6,225 bases of DNA from Pseudomonadota bacterium. GTDB lineage: Bacteria > Pseudomonadota > Alphaproteobacteria > Rhizobiales > Methylopilaceae. Below the pieces are notes generated by a model, which worked only from the letters and a program-made list of their open reading frames with translations, was not told the origin of the DNA and ran no database searches. Below, piece after piece: positions 1 through 6,225 of this stretch; the first letter of the stretch is position 1; every line of letters begins with the position of its first letter. Position numbers and translations under genes: made by a program. The stretch covers positions 1 through 6,225 of the forward strand of contig JAEWEX010000469.1 of assembly GCA_023389135.1 (NCBI GenBank), in the 5' to 3' direction.

Positions 1-321
1 CGGGCAGTCCAGCGGGTGGTTGATGAGGAGGAACTCCATCACCCCTTCCCGCGCCTTCTTGACCATGGGCGAGCGCGTCAGCACCACCGGGGGCTCGCCA
101 TTGGGGCCCGGCCGCAGGTCGCGCACCGCCATGGCGCAGGACGCCACGGGCTTCGGCGCGCCCTTCACCTCCACGAGGCACATGCGGCAGTTGCCGGCGA
201 TCGACAGCCGCTCGTGGTAGCAGAAGCGCGGGATCTCGGCCCCCGCATCCTCGCACGCCTGGAGGATGGTGGACCCGGCCGGGACTTCGATCTCGATGTC
301 GTCGACGATGATCTTCGGCAT
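1..321 (-). CDS. nuoG: NADH-quinone oxidoreductase subunit G, N-terminal part (runs off left edge)
   Basis: This is the start of the large 75-kDa-type subunit of the complex I peripheral arm, which relays electrons from NuoF through several iron-sulfur clusters. Only 107 codons are present; the gene continues beyond position 1. Translation begins [13 protein letters not shown], the usual ferredoxin-like N-terminus. The 2Fe-2S (N1b) ligands are visible as C34, C45, C48 and C62. The segment NHPLDCP at 101-107 supplies H102 and C106, the histidine and first cysteine expected for cluster N5; its remaining cysteines would lie outside the window. The ATG at 319-321 is preceded by GAGGA five bases upstream, which overlaps the TGA of the 67-residue ORF. 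A 7-base gap suggests translational coupling to that ORF. All isoleucine codons in this part are ATC, unlike the neighbour upstream. Identity is very secure; the truncation is only the window edge. Confidence 0.96.
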   Translation of the reverse strand, partial: MPKIIVDDIEIEVPAGSTILQACEDAGAEIPRFCYHERLSIAGNCRMCLVEVKGAPKPVASCAMAVRDLRPGPNGEPPVVLTRSPMVKKAREGVMEFLLINHPLDCP

Positions 322-328
322 GGAATCC

Positions 329-391
329 TCAAGCCTCTATAAGGCCGAGCCGGGTCTCTATGCGGTCGAGGCGCTCCTCTATCCGATCGAT
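329..391 (-). repeat. Three degenerate 21-base units encoding the last heptads of the coiled-coil ORF
   Basis: On the minus strand, 371-391, 350-370 and 329-349 are consecutive 21-base units, each one heptad long. Each contains ATAGAG (Ile-Glu) at the same place: plus-strand CTCTAT at 377-382, 356-361 and 335-340, exactly 21 bases apart. By hand, units 1 and 2 match at 14 of 21 bases, and so do units 2 and 3. The third unit ends in the stop codon. The encoded heptads read [14 protein letters not shown] and LGLIEA. ATA is an unusual isoleucine codon for DNA this GC-rich, so its three-fold use points to unit duplication rather than independent codon choice. Confidence 0.65.
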
Positions 392-532
392 ACGGAGGTT
401 GACGTCCGCAAGGCCCTCTTCGATGGCGGTCACCCGGACCTTGAGATTGTGCAGATCCTCCGCCATGCGCTCGGTCCGCTCGTCCAGGCGGCGGAGATAC
501 TGGAGAACGAGGTTGTCGGGGGCGTCCACCAT
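329..532 (-). CDS. Small coiled-coil protein of unknown function between nuoF and nuoG
   Basis: I do not recognise a function for this 67-residue acidic and basic protein. Hydrophobic residues fall in an unbroken 4-3 spacing from V9 to I65 (9, 13, 16, 20, 23, 27, 30, 34, 37, 41, 44, 48, 51, 55, 58, 62, 65), with a Thr at 20 the only non-hydrophobic position. Essentially the whole chain is therefore predicted to be one parallel-type coiled coil of about eight heptads. There is no signal peptide, membrane segment or cysteine. The ATG at 530-532 lies 5 bases after the nuoF stop. GGAG sits 8 bases upstream and runs into that stop codon, so translation is probably coupled to nuoF. An in-frame GTG at 539-541 is too close to this site to be the better start. 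Small reading frames of unknown role are known within alphaproteobacterial complex I clusters such as that of Paracoccus. Real coding is supported by operon position, ribosome site and the perfect heptad pattern; its role is not known. Confidence 0.8.
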   Translation of the reverse strand: MVDAPDNLVLQYLRRLDERTERMAEDLHNLKVRVTAIEEGLADVNLRIDRIEERLDRIETRLGLIEA

Positions 533-537
533 CGCGC

Positions 538-1838
<1,301 letters not shown>

Positions 1839-1839
<1 letters not shown>

Positions 1840-2960
1840 CATGCGCCCCCTTCCGGCTTGGTGACCTTGCCGTCGCCGCCGGCCGCGAACGACTTCGCCT
1901 GCGCGATCCAGTTCTCGCGGCCGATGCGGCCCCTGAACTTCAGATAGCCGTCGACCCACGCGACCTCGTCCCCGGTCCACCCGGCGACCTGGTCGAAATG
2001 ATAGATGCCGAGGCCGTTGAGGATTCCCTCGATCTTGGGGCCGACGCCGGAGATGCGCTTGAGATCGTCCTTGTCCCCGCGCGGCTCCGACAGACCCTTC
2101 GGCCGCGCCGGGTCCTCCAGGGACACGGCCGGCGCCTTGGCCGTGACGTCGGCCTTGGGCTCGCCGCCGGACTTGGCGGTCGCGGCCGCCTGAAGCTCGG
2201 CCTTCGCCTTCGGGCTGTCGGCGGGCGATTTGGCGGCAAGCTTCTCGCCGGAGCCGGACTCCTCGGGCTTCGCCGCCTCGGTCGGCGCCTGCGCGGCTGC
2301 GGCCGCCGCCCGCGCCTCGTCGAAGCGCTGCCGCCAGGCCCCGATCACGGAGCCGTCGAACAGGCTCTCGTCGGTCAGCGAGGTGGCGCCGCCCGCCGGG
2401 CACGACGCCGCGCGGCCGGTCTGGGAACCCGGGGTGACCGGACGGTCCGCCCTCAGATCCTCCAGCAGCGCCTCGAAGTTCGCAGGGTCGAGATCCTCGA
2501 AATAGTCGTGGTTGACCTGGACCATGGGCGCGTTGGCGCAGGCGCCGAGGCACTCGACCTCCATCCACGACAGCTGGCCGTCGGCGGACACCGTCTTCTC
2601 CGGCCCGATCACCCGCCGGCACACATCCTTCAGCTCGTTGGCGCCGCGCAGCGCGCAGGGCGTGGTGCCGCACAGCTGCACGAAGTGCTTGCCGACCGGT
2701 GACAGCGCGAACATCGTGTAGAAGGTCGCCACCTCCAGCACGCGGATATAGGCCATGCCCAGCATGTCCGCGACCGCGCGGATCGCCGGCTCCGGCAGCC
2801 AGCCGCCATGCTGCTCCTGGGCCTTCCACAGCAGCGGGATCACGGCGGAAGCCTGCCGTCCCTCGGGATATTTCGCGATCTGGCCCTCGGCCCAGGCGAT
2901 GTTCTCCTCCGTGAAGGCGAACTCCCGGGGCTGGTCGGCGGCAAGGCGGCGGACGGACAT
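1839..2960 (-). CDS. nuoE: NADH-quinone oxidoreductase subunit E with C-terminal linker and helix-hairpin-helix domain
   Basis: This is the 24-kDa-type subunit that pairs with NuoF and carries the 2Fe-2S cluster N1a in the NADH-oxidising module. It has 373 residues, roughly twice the enterobacterial NuoE. Residues 1 to about 172 are the thioredoxin-like core, with ligands C97, C102, C137 and C141. Residues about 173-297 are rich in Ala, Lys, Glu and Pro and look disordered. Residues about 298-360 hold a helix-hairpin-helix element ([17 protein letters not shown]) followed by [15 protein letters not shown]. This resembles the C-terminal tail of alphaproteobacterial ribosomal protein L21 and flap-endonuclease-like HhH proteins. 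Long NuoE proteins are known in this class, for example in Rhodobacter capsulatus as I recall. The start is the ATG at 2958-2960, 28 bases after nuoD. Its ribosome site is weak (GAAGAG about 14 bases upstream). The stop overlaps the nuoF start. The NuoE call is secure; the tail's function is unknown. Confidence 0.95.
1844..1853 (-). promoter_or_regulatory. Ribosome-binding site of nuoF (GAAGGGGGCG)
   Basis: The 10-mer lies in the last codons of nuoE (GAA GGG GGC G) and contains AAGGGGG. It ends 1 base before the first nuoF ATG and 4 bases before the second, so it favours the second. The same 10-mer occurs before nuoB and the GFA gene. Confidence 0.6.
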
Positions 2961-2988
2961 CTGTCGGGCTCGGCTCTTCGGTTCCGGG

Positions 2989-4179
2989 TCAGCGGTCGAT
3001 CTCGCCGAACACGATGTCCAGCGATCCGAGGATGGCGGTGACGTCCGCCAGCATGTGGCCACGGCACATCACGTCCATGGCCTGGAGGTGCGGGAAGCCG
3101 GGGGCCCTGATCTTGCAGCGATAGGGCTTGTTGGTCCCGTCGGACACGAGGTACACGCCGAACTCGCCCTTGGGCGCCTCGACCGCCGCGTAGACCTCGC
3201 CTTCGGGCACGTGGAAGCCCTCGGTGTAGAGCTTGAAGTGGTGGATCAGCGCCTCCATGGAGCGCTTCATCTCGCCGCGCTTGGGCGGCACCACCTTGTT
3301 GTCCACCGCCGACACCGGCCCGCCGCCCTCCGCGGAGCGCAGCTTCTCAAGGCACTGCTTCATGATGTGGACCGACTGCCGCATCTCCTCCATGCGCAGG
3401 AGGTAGCGGTCGTAGCAGTCGCCGTGCTTGCCCACGGGGATCTGGAAGTCCAGCTCGGAATAGCATTCGTAGGGCTGCGCGCGCCGCAGGTCCCACGCCT
3501 GGCCGGAACCGCGGATCATCACGCCGGAGAACCCCCAGGCCCAGGCGTCCTCCAGGCTCACCACGCCGATATCGGCGTTGCGCTGCTTGAAGATGCGGTT
3601 GTCGGTGAGCAGCGCGTCGAGATCGTCCACCACCGACAGGAAGGGGTCGCAGAAGTCCCAGATGTCGTCGACCAGCGCCGGCGGCAGATCCTGGTGGACG
3701 CCGCCCGGCCGGAAATAGGCCGAGTGCATCCGCGCGCCGGACGCGCGCTCATAGAACACCATGAGCTTCTCGCGTTCCTCGAAGCCCCACAGCGGCGGGG
3801 TCAGCGCGCCCACATCCATGGCCTGGGTGGTGACGTTGAGGAGGTGCGACAGGAGCCGCCCGATCTCGGAATACAGCACCCGGATCAGCTGTCCGCGACG
3901 CGGCACCTCCAGCCCGATCAGCTTCTCCACCGCCAGCGCGAAGGCGTGCTCCTGGTTCATGGGCGCGACGTAGTCGAGCCGGTCGAAATAAGGCACGGCC
4001 TGCAGGTAGGTCTTGTGCTCGATCAGCTTCTCGGTGCCGCGATGCAGCAGGCCGATATGCGGGTCGACCCGCTCCACGACCTCGCCGTCGAGCTCCAGCA
4101 CCAGGCGCAGCACGCCGTGGGCGGCGGGATGCTGGGGCCCGAAATTGATCGAGAAGTTGCGGATGTCGGTTTCGGCCAT
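2989..4179 (-). CDS. nuoD: NADH-quinone oxidoreductase subunit D (49-kDa quinone-site subunit)
   Basis: NuoD forms most of the ubiquinone pocket near cluster N2, at the junction of the peripheral and membrane arms. The 396 residues match the usual length of stand-alone alphaproteobacterial NuoD; nuoC is separate and not fused as in Escherichia coli. GPQHPAAHG at 14-22 is the family signature loop, with H21 the likely quinone-headgroup histidine. Y70 in FDRLDYV is the partner tyrosine, both by comparison with known bovine and Thermus structures. Other hallmarks are [13 protein letters not shown] (40-52), [16 protein letters not shown] (307-322) and the C-terminal [14 protein letters not shown]. 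The ATG at 4177-4179 is 2 bases after the GFA gene stop. AGGCGGA, about 7 bases upstream, is the ribosome site and lies inside the GFA coding sequence. Translation of nuoD thus probably depends on ribosomes finishing the GFA gene rather than nuoC. Confidence 0.98.
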   Translation of the reverse strand: MAETDIRNFSINFGPQHPAAHGVLRLVLELDGEVVERVDPHIGLLHRGTEKLIEHKTYLQAVPYFDRLDYVAPMNQEHAFALAVEKLIGLEVPRRGQLIRVLYSEIGRLLSHLLNVTTQAMDVGALTPPLWGFEEREKLMVFYERASGARMHSAYFRPGGVHQDLPPALVDDIWDFCDPFLSVVDDLDALLTDNRIFKQRNADIGVVSLEDAWAWGFSGVMIRGSGQAWDLRRAQPYECYSELDFQIPVGKHGDCYDRYLLRMEEMRQSVHIMKQCLEKLRSAEGGGPVSAVDNKVVPPKRGEMKRSMEALIHHFKLYTEGFHVPEGEVYAAVEAPKGEFGVYLVSDGTNKPYRCKIRAPGFPHLQAMDVMCRGHMLADVTAILGSLDIVFGEIDR

Positions 4180-4184
4180 GGTCA
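4176..4184 (-). repeat. 9-base junction TGACCATGG, downstream copy (GFA gene / nuoD)
   Basis: On the minus strand this is the GFA gene stop (TGA), a CC spacer and the nuoD start (ATGG). The identical 9 bases occur at 4607-4615, where nuoC ends and the GFA gene begins. The two copies frame the GFA gene exactly. Confidence 0.7.
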
Positions 4185-4610
4185 GTCCGCCTGCCCCGCC
4201 TGGAACGCCGCGATGATTTCCGCCCCTGTCCGGCGCGGCCTGTCGCCGGCGAAATCGTAGTGGGGCGGCTTCTCGTCGATGAATATCTCTTCGCTGAAGG
4301 TGAACGGCGCCAGGTCGTCGAAGCTCTGGAACGACACCGCCACGTGCTCGCCCTGCCCCGCGCGCATGCGCCAGAACAGGCTGGTTCCGCACGTGGCGCA
4401 GAACCCGCGCTCGCCCCATTCGGACGAGGCGAAGAACGAGACCGGCGCGCCGTCATCCAGCGCGAGGTCCGTGCAGGACACCGCCATGAACGCGCCGCCG
4501 CTCCAGCGCCGGCACATGCCGCAATGGCACACGCCCATCTCCGGCTTCTCCGGCACCGCGGTGAAGCGCACCGCGCCGCACAGGCACCCTCCGGCGACAG
4601 CCTGGCCCAT
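4182..4610 (-). CDS. GFA/CENP-V family zinc protein inserted between nuoC and nuoD
   Basis: This 142-residue protein belongs to the GFA family, named after the glutathione-dependent formaldehyde-activating enzyme of Paracoccus; most short members have no known substrate. All seven family cysteines are present: C9 and C11 (GGCLCG), C28, C30 and C33 ([12 protein letters not shown]), and C71 and C74 ([11 protein letters not shown]). By analogy with the Paracoccus Gfa structure, C9, C11, C71 and C74 would hold the structural zinc, and C28, C30 and C33 the second, active-site zinc. It is shorter than true Gfa (about 190 residues), so formaldehyde activity should not be assumed. The start is the ATG at 4608-4610, 2 bases after the nuoC stop, with AAGGGGG properly spaced inside nuoC. 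The in-frame GTG at 4614-4616 abuts that site and is less likely. There is no signal peptide or membrane helix, so it should be cytoplasmic. It is not a complex I structural subunit, and its placement inside the operon is the main oddity. Confidence 0.93.
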   Translation of the reverse strand: MGQAVAGGCLCGAVRFTAVPEKPEMGVCHCGMCRRWSGGAFMAVSCTDLALDDGAPVSFFASSEWGERGFCATCGTSLFWRMRAGQGEHVAVSFQSFDDLAPFTFSEEIFIDEKPPHYDFAGDRPRRTGAEIIAAFQAGQAD

Positions 4611-4615
4611 GGTCA
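4607..4615 (-). repeat. 9-base junction TGACCATGG, upstream copy (nuoC / GFA gene)
   Basis: On the minus strand this is the nuoC stop (TGA), a CC spacer and the GFA gene start (ATGG). It is identical to 4176-4184 at the other end of the GFA gene. Upstream bases (GGGGGCG here, GGCGGAC there) and downstream bases differ, so the identity is limited to these nine bases. Confidence 0.7.
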
Positions 4616-5227
4616 CGCCCCCTTCGCCTTTTCGTCGCCGGGCAGCACGTAGTCGGTGCCTTCCCACGGGCTCAGGAAATCGAAGTTGCGGAACTCCTGG
4701 TTGAGGCGCACCGGCTCGTAGACCACGCGCTTCTCCTCGTCGTCCCAGCGCACCTCGACGAAGCCGGTGAGCGGGAAGTCCTTGCGCAGCGGATGGCCCT
4801 CGAACCCGTAGTCGGTGAGGATGCGCCTGAGATCCGGATGGCCGGAGAACAGGATGCCATACAGGTCGTAGGCCTCGCGCTCGAACCAGTCGGCCATGCG
4901 GAACACATCCACCGCGCTCGGCACCGGCGTCGTCTCGTCGGCCTCGACCTTGATGCGCACCCGCTGGTTCTGGCTCGGCGACAGCAGGTGGTAGACCACG
5001 TCGAACCGCCGCGGCCGCGCCGGGTAGTCCACGCCGCAGATGTCGATCAGGCAGGTGAACCGGCAGGACGGATCGTCCCGAAGGAAGGTCAGCACCCGCG
5101 TGATGGCGGCGGCTTCCGCCACCAGCGTCAGCTCGCCGCGCAGCACGGCCCAGGCCGCCACGTCGGCGCCCAGCCCGCCGGCGATGTGCTCGCCCAGTTC
5201 GCTCAGGTTTTCGTCGATCGTCGCCAT
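4613..5227 (-). CDS. nuoC: NADH-quinone oxidoreductase subunit C (30-kDa subunit)
   Basis: NuoC is a cofactor-free subunit of the quinone-reducing module, packed against NuoD and NuoB on the cytoplasmic side. The 204 residues match the usual stand-alone NuoC length. The family signature [20 protein letters not shown] spans 116-135, followed by [20 protein letters not shown] at 136-155. [13 protein letters not shown] at about 57-69 and [15 protein letters not shown] at about 79-93 are also typical. The ATG at 5225-5227 is 11 bases after the nuoB stop. GAGGCGGG, about 5 bases upstream, overlaps the nuoB TGA, so coupling to nuoB is likely. The last codons (AAG GGG GCG) double as the ribosome site of the GFA gene. 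In most clusters with separate genes nuoD follows directly; here the GFA gene intervenes. Nothing in the protein looks damaged. Confidence 0.98.
   Translation of the reverse strand: MATIDENLSELGEHIAGGLGADVAAWAVLRGELTLVAEAAAITRVLTFLRDDPSCRFTCLIDICGVDYPARPRRFDVVYHLLSPSQNQRVRIKVEADETTPVPSAVDVFRMADWFEREAYDLYGILFSGHPDLRRILTDYGFEGHPLRKDFPLTGFVEVRWDDEEKRVVYEPVRLNQEFRNFDFLSPWEGTDYVLPGDEKAKGA
4616..4625 (-). promoter_or_regulatory. Ribosome-binding site of the GFA gene (GAAGGGGGCG)
   Basis: The site lies in the last codons of nuoC, read there as (GC)G AAG GGG GCG. It ends 5 bases before the GFA ATG. This spacing argues against the GTG at 4614-4616 as the start. Confidence 0.65.
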
Positions 5228-5238
5228 GCCGGCCCGCC

Positions 5239-5820
5239 TCAGCGCTCGATGGTGCCGGTGCGGCGGATCTTCTTCTGCAGCAGCAGCACGCCGTAGAGCA
5301 GCGCCTCCGCCGTCGGCGGGCAGCCCGGCACGTAGATGTCCACCGGCACCACGCGGTCGCAGCCGCGCACCACCGAGTAGGAATAGTGGTAGTAGCCGCC
5401 GCCATTGGCGCACGAGCCCATGGAGATGACGTAGCGCGGCTCCGGCATCTGGTCGTAGACCTTGCGCAGCGCCGGGGCCATCTTGTTGGTCAGCGTGCCG
5501 GCGACGATCATCACGTCGGACTGCCGCGGGCTCGCCCGCGGCGCGAAGCCGAAGCGCTCCGCGTCGTAGCGCGGCATCGACATCTGCATCATCTCGACGG
5601 CGCAGCACGCCAGCCCGAACGTCATCCACATCAGCGAGCCGGTGCGCGCCCAGTTGATCAGGTCGTCGGTGGCCGTGACGAGGAATCCCTTGTCCGCCAG
5701 CTCGTCGTTGATCTCGCCGAAGAACCGGTCGTCGGCGCCGACCGGCTTGCCGGTGGCGGGGTCGATGATGCCGCGGGGCCGCGGCGCCACCAGCGTCCCG
5801 GTCTCAGGGGTCAGTCCCAT
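5239..5820 (-). CDS. nuoB: NADH-quinone oxidoreductase subunit B (cluster N2 subunit)
   Basis: NuoB, the PSST-type subunit, holds the terminal 4Fe-4S cluster N2, which reduces ubiquinone at the interface with NuoD. The 193 residues fit the alphaproteobacterial form. The N2 ligands are the adjacent C72 and C73 ([12 protein letters not shown]), C137 ([13 protein letters not shown]) and C167 ([15 protein letters not shown]). A further C154 is also normal in the family. The strongly conserved [18 protein letters not shown] segment is at 93-110. The N-terminal lead [14 protein letters not shown] resembles that of rhizobial NuoB. The ATG at 5818-5820 lies within nuoA, overlapping its last 10 bases in another frame. 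GAAGGGGGCG, ending 5 bases upstream, is the ribosome site. Longer in-frame readings up to about 6039 lie over nuoA coding sequence and are not real. Confidence 0.98.
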   Translation of the reverse strand: MGLTPETGTLVAPRPRGIIDPATGKPVGADDRFFGEINDELADKGFLVTATDDLINWARTGSLMWMTFGLACCAVEMMQMSMPRYDAERFGFAPRASPRQSDVMIVAGTLTNKMAPALRKVYDQMPEPRYVISMGSCANGGGYYHYSYSVVRGCDRVVPVDIYVPGCPPTAEALLYGVLLLQKKIRRTGTIER

Positions 5821-6176
5821 TCCAGCGCCCCCTTCTTCCACTCGTAGACGAAGCCGACGGTCAGCACGCCGAGGAACACCACCATGGACCAGAAGCCGAA
5901 GGCGCCGATGTCTCCGAACGCCACCGCCCACGGGAACAGGAACGCGACCTCGAGGTCGAAGATGATGAACAGGATGGCGACCAGGTAGAACCGGACGTCG
6001 AACTTCATGCGCGCGTCGTCGAACGCGTTGAACCCGCACTCATAGGCCGAGAGCTTCTCGGGATCGGGGTTCTTGAAGGCGACGGCGAAGGGCGCGATCA
6101 GCAGCGCCAGGCCGATCACCAGCGACACGCCGATGAACACGGCGAGCGGCAGATAGTCCGCAAGGAGTTCGTTCAT
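5811..6176 (-). CDS. nuoA: NADH-quinone oxidoreductase subunit A (ND3-type membrane subunit)
   Basis: NuoA is the small ND3-like membrane subunit next to the quinone channel. Its 121 residues have three predicted membrane helices at about 9-31, 62-84 and 93-113. The long loop between helices 1 and 2 carries YECGF at 45-49, whose C47 corresponds to the ND3 loop cysteine known from active/deactive switching in mitochondria. D74 and E76 in [11 protein letters not shown] are the conserved intramembrane acids. The ATG at 6174-6176 is chosen because [10 protein letters not shown] is a typical NuoA beginning. GTG at 6180-6182 and TTG at 6183-6185 are in frame but add only two or three residues; the ribosome site, GGA about 10 bases or GGTGA 2 bases upstream, does not decide strongly. 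As the usual first gene of the cluster it probably marks the operon start, with the promoter mostly outside the window. Confidence 0.97.
   Translation of the reverse strand: MNELLADYLPLAVFIGVSLVIGLALLIAPFAVAFKNPDPEKLSAYECGFNAFDDARMKFDVRFYLVAILFIIFDLEVAFLFPWAVAFGDIGAFGFWSMVVFLGVLTVGFVYEWKKGALEWD
5826..5835 (-). promoter_or_regulatory. Ribosome-binding site of nuoB (GAAGGGGGCG)
   Basis: The site lies in the nuoA codons for KKGA near its C-terminus and ends 5 bases before the nuoB ATG, the same spacing as at the GFA gene. Confidence 0.65.
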
Positions 6177-6225
6177 AATCACCAATCCGGATACGCCGGG
6201 ACGGCGCGCCGAAGAAGCCCGGAAA
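6177..6225. other. Short leader upstream of nuoA, no gene seen
   Basis: These 49 bases hold two perfect palindromes, ATCCGGAT at 6185-6192 and CGGCGCGCCG at 6202-6211. The second lies between CCGGG (6196-6200) and CCCGG (6218-6222), which could pair as a weak 5-base stem. I see no convincing -35/-10 pair; the promoter is probably further right, outside the window. The palindromes may be chance in GC-rich DNA. Confidence 0.4.

Noticed and set aside
16..342. Plus-strand frames opposite the nuoG start
   Set aside because: The minus strand here encodes the clear NuoG 2Fe-2S domain with all expected ligands; the plus-strand frames lack motifs.
2961..3062. 34-residue N-terminal extension of NuoE
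   Set aside because: It overlaps the nuoD 3' end in another frame and has no resemblance to NuoE N-termini. MSVRRLA at 2960 is the natural start.
2755..4260. 501-codon open frame on the plus strand opposite nuoD and its neighbours
   Set aside because: It is antisense to intact nuoD and shows no recognisable domain. Long antisense frames arise from the low frequency of stop codons at this GC content.
4180..4419. Upstream extension of the nuoD frame to an 80-residue longer protein
   Set aside because: The extra residues are Arg-rich and overlap the GFA gene in another frame. Family alignment and the ribosome site support the ATG at 4179.
4182..4610. GFA protein read as a dedicated formaldehyde-activating enzyme or as a zinc-binding accessory subunit of complex I (NDUFS6-like)
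   Set aside because: The cysteine pattern is that of the GFA family, not NDUFS6. The protein is shorter than true Gfa and no formaldehyde-pathway genes are nearby, so only the family assignment is kept.
4614..4616. GTG as an alternative start for the GFA gene
   Set aside because: It directly abuts the AAGGGGG ribosome site, leaving no spacer. The ATG at 4610 has proper spacing.
5228..5629. Upstream extension of the nuoC frame across nuoB
   Set aside because: The extension mirrors nuoB in another frame. The ATG at 5227 has a good ribosome site and gives the normal 204-residue length.

Overview
The window is a GC-rich stretch carrying the front half of a proton-pumping NADH:quinone oxidoreductase (respiratory complex I) operon. 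Every gene lies on the minus strand, so transcription runs from high to low coordinates: nuoA, nuoB, nuoC, a GFA-family zinc protein, nuoD, nuoE, nuoF, a 67-residue coiled-coil protein, and the first 107 codons of nuoG, which runs off the left edge. The organism is most likely an alphaproteobacterium, probably of the Hyphomicrobiales or a close relative. Reasons are the strongly Rhizobium-like NuoB, NuoD and NuoF sequences and lengths, separate nuoC and nuoD genes, a NuoE with a long alphaproteobacterial-type C-terminal extension, and small non-structural genes inside the cluster. This placement is recognition from memory, not a database result.

Layout from right to left. 6177-6225 is a short leader with no gene. 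nuoA (5811-6176) is a three-helix membrane subunit and overlaps nuoB by 10 bases. nuoB (5239-5820) carries the N2 iron-sulfur ligands. nuoC (4613-5227) follows after 11 bases. A 142-residue GFA/CENP-V-type zinc protein (4182-4610) sits between nuoC and nuoD with only 2 bases on each side. nuoD (2989-4179) is the quinone-site 49-kDa subunit. nuoE (1839-2960) is a 2Fe-2S subunit with a low-complexity linker and a C-terminal helix-hairpin-helix domain. nuoF (538-1839) holds the FMN, NADH and N3 sites. The coiled-coil ORF (329-532) comes next, then nuoG (1-321, partial).

NuoE, NuoF and NuoG form the NADH-oxidising module, NuoB, NuoC and NuoD belong to the quinone-reducing module, and NuoA is in the membrane arm. 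Junctions are tight: overlaps or gaps of 2 to 28 bases, with ribosome-binding sites often inside or across the previous gene's end. One long transcript with translational coupling is therefore likely. No terminator, tRNA, insertion sequence or CRISPR array is visible, and there is no gene-free stretch over 50 bases.

The core enzyme genes look ordinary and intact. The points worth a second look are the three non-canonical parts: the GFA gene flanked by identical 9-base junctions (TGACCATGG), the C-terminal domain fused to NuoE, and the coiled-coil ORF whose last three heptads are encoded by a degenerate 21-base DNA repeat.
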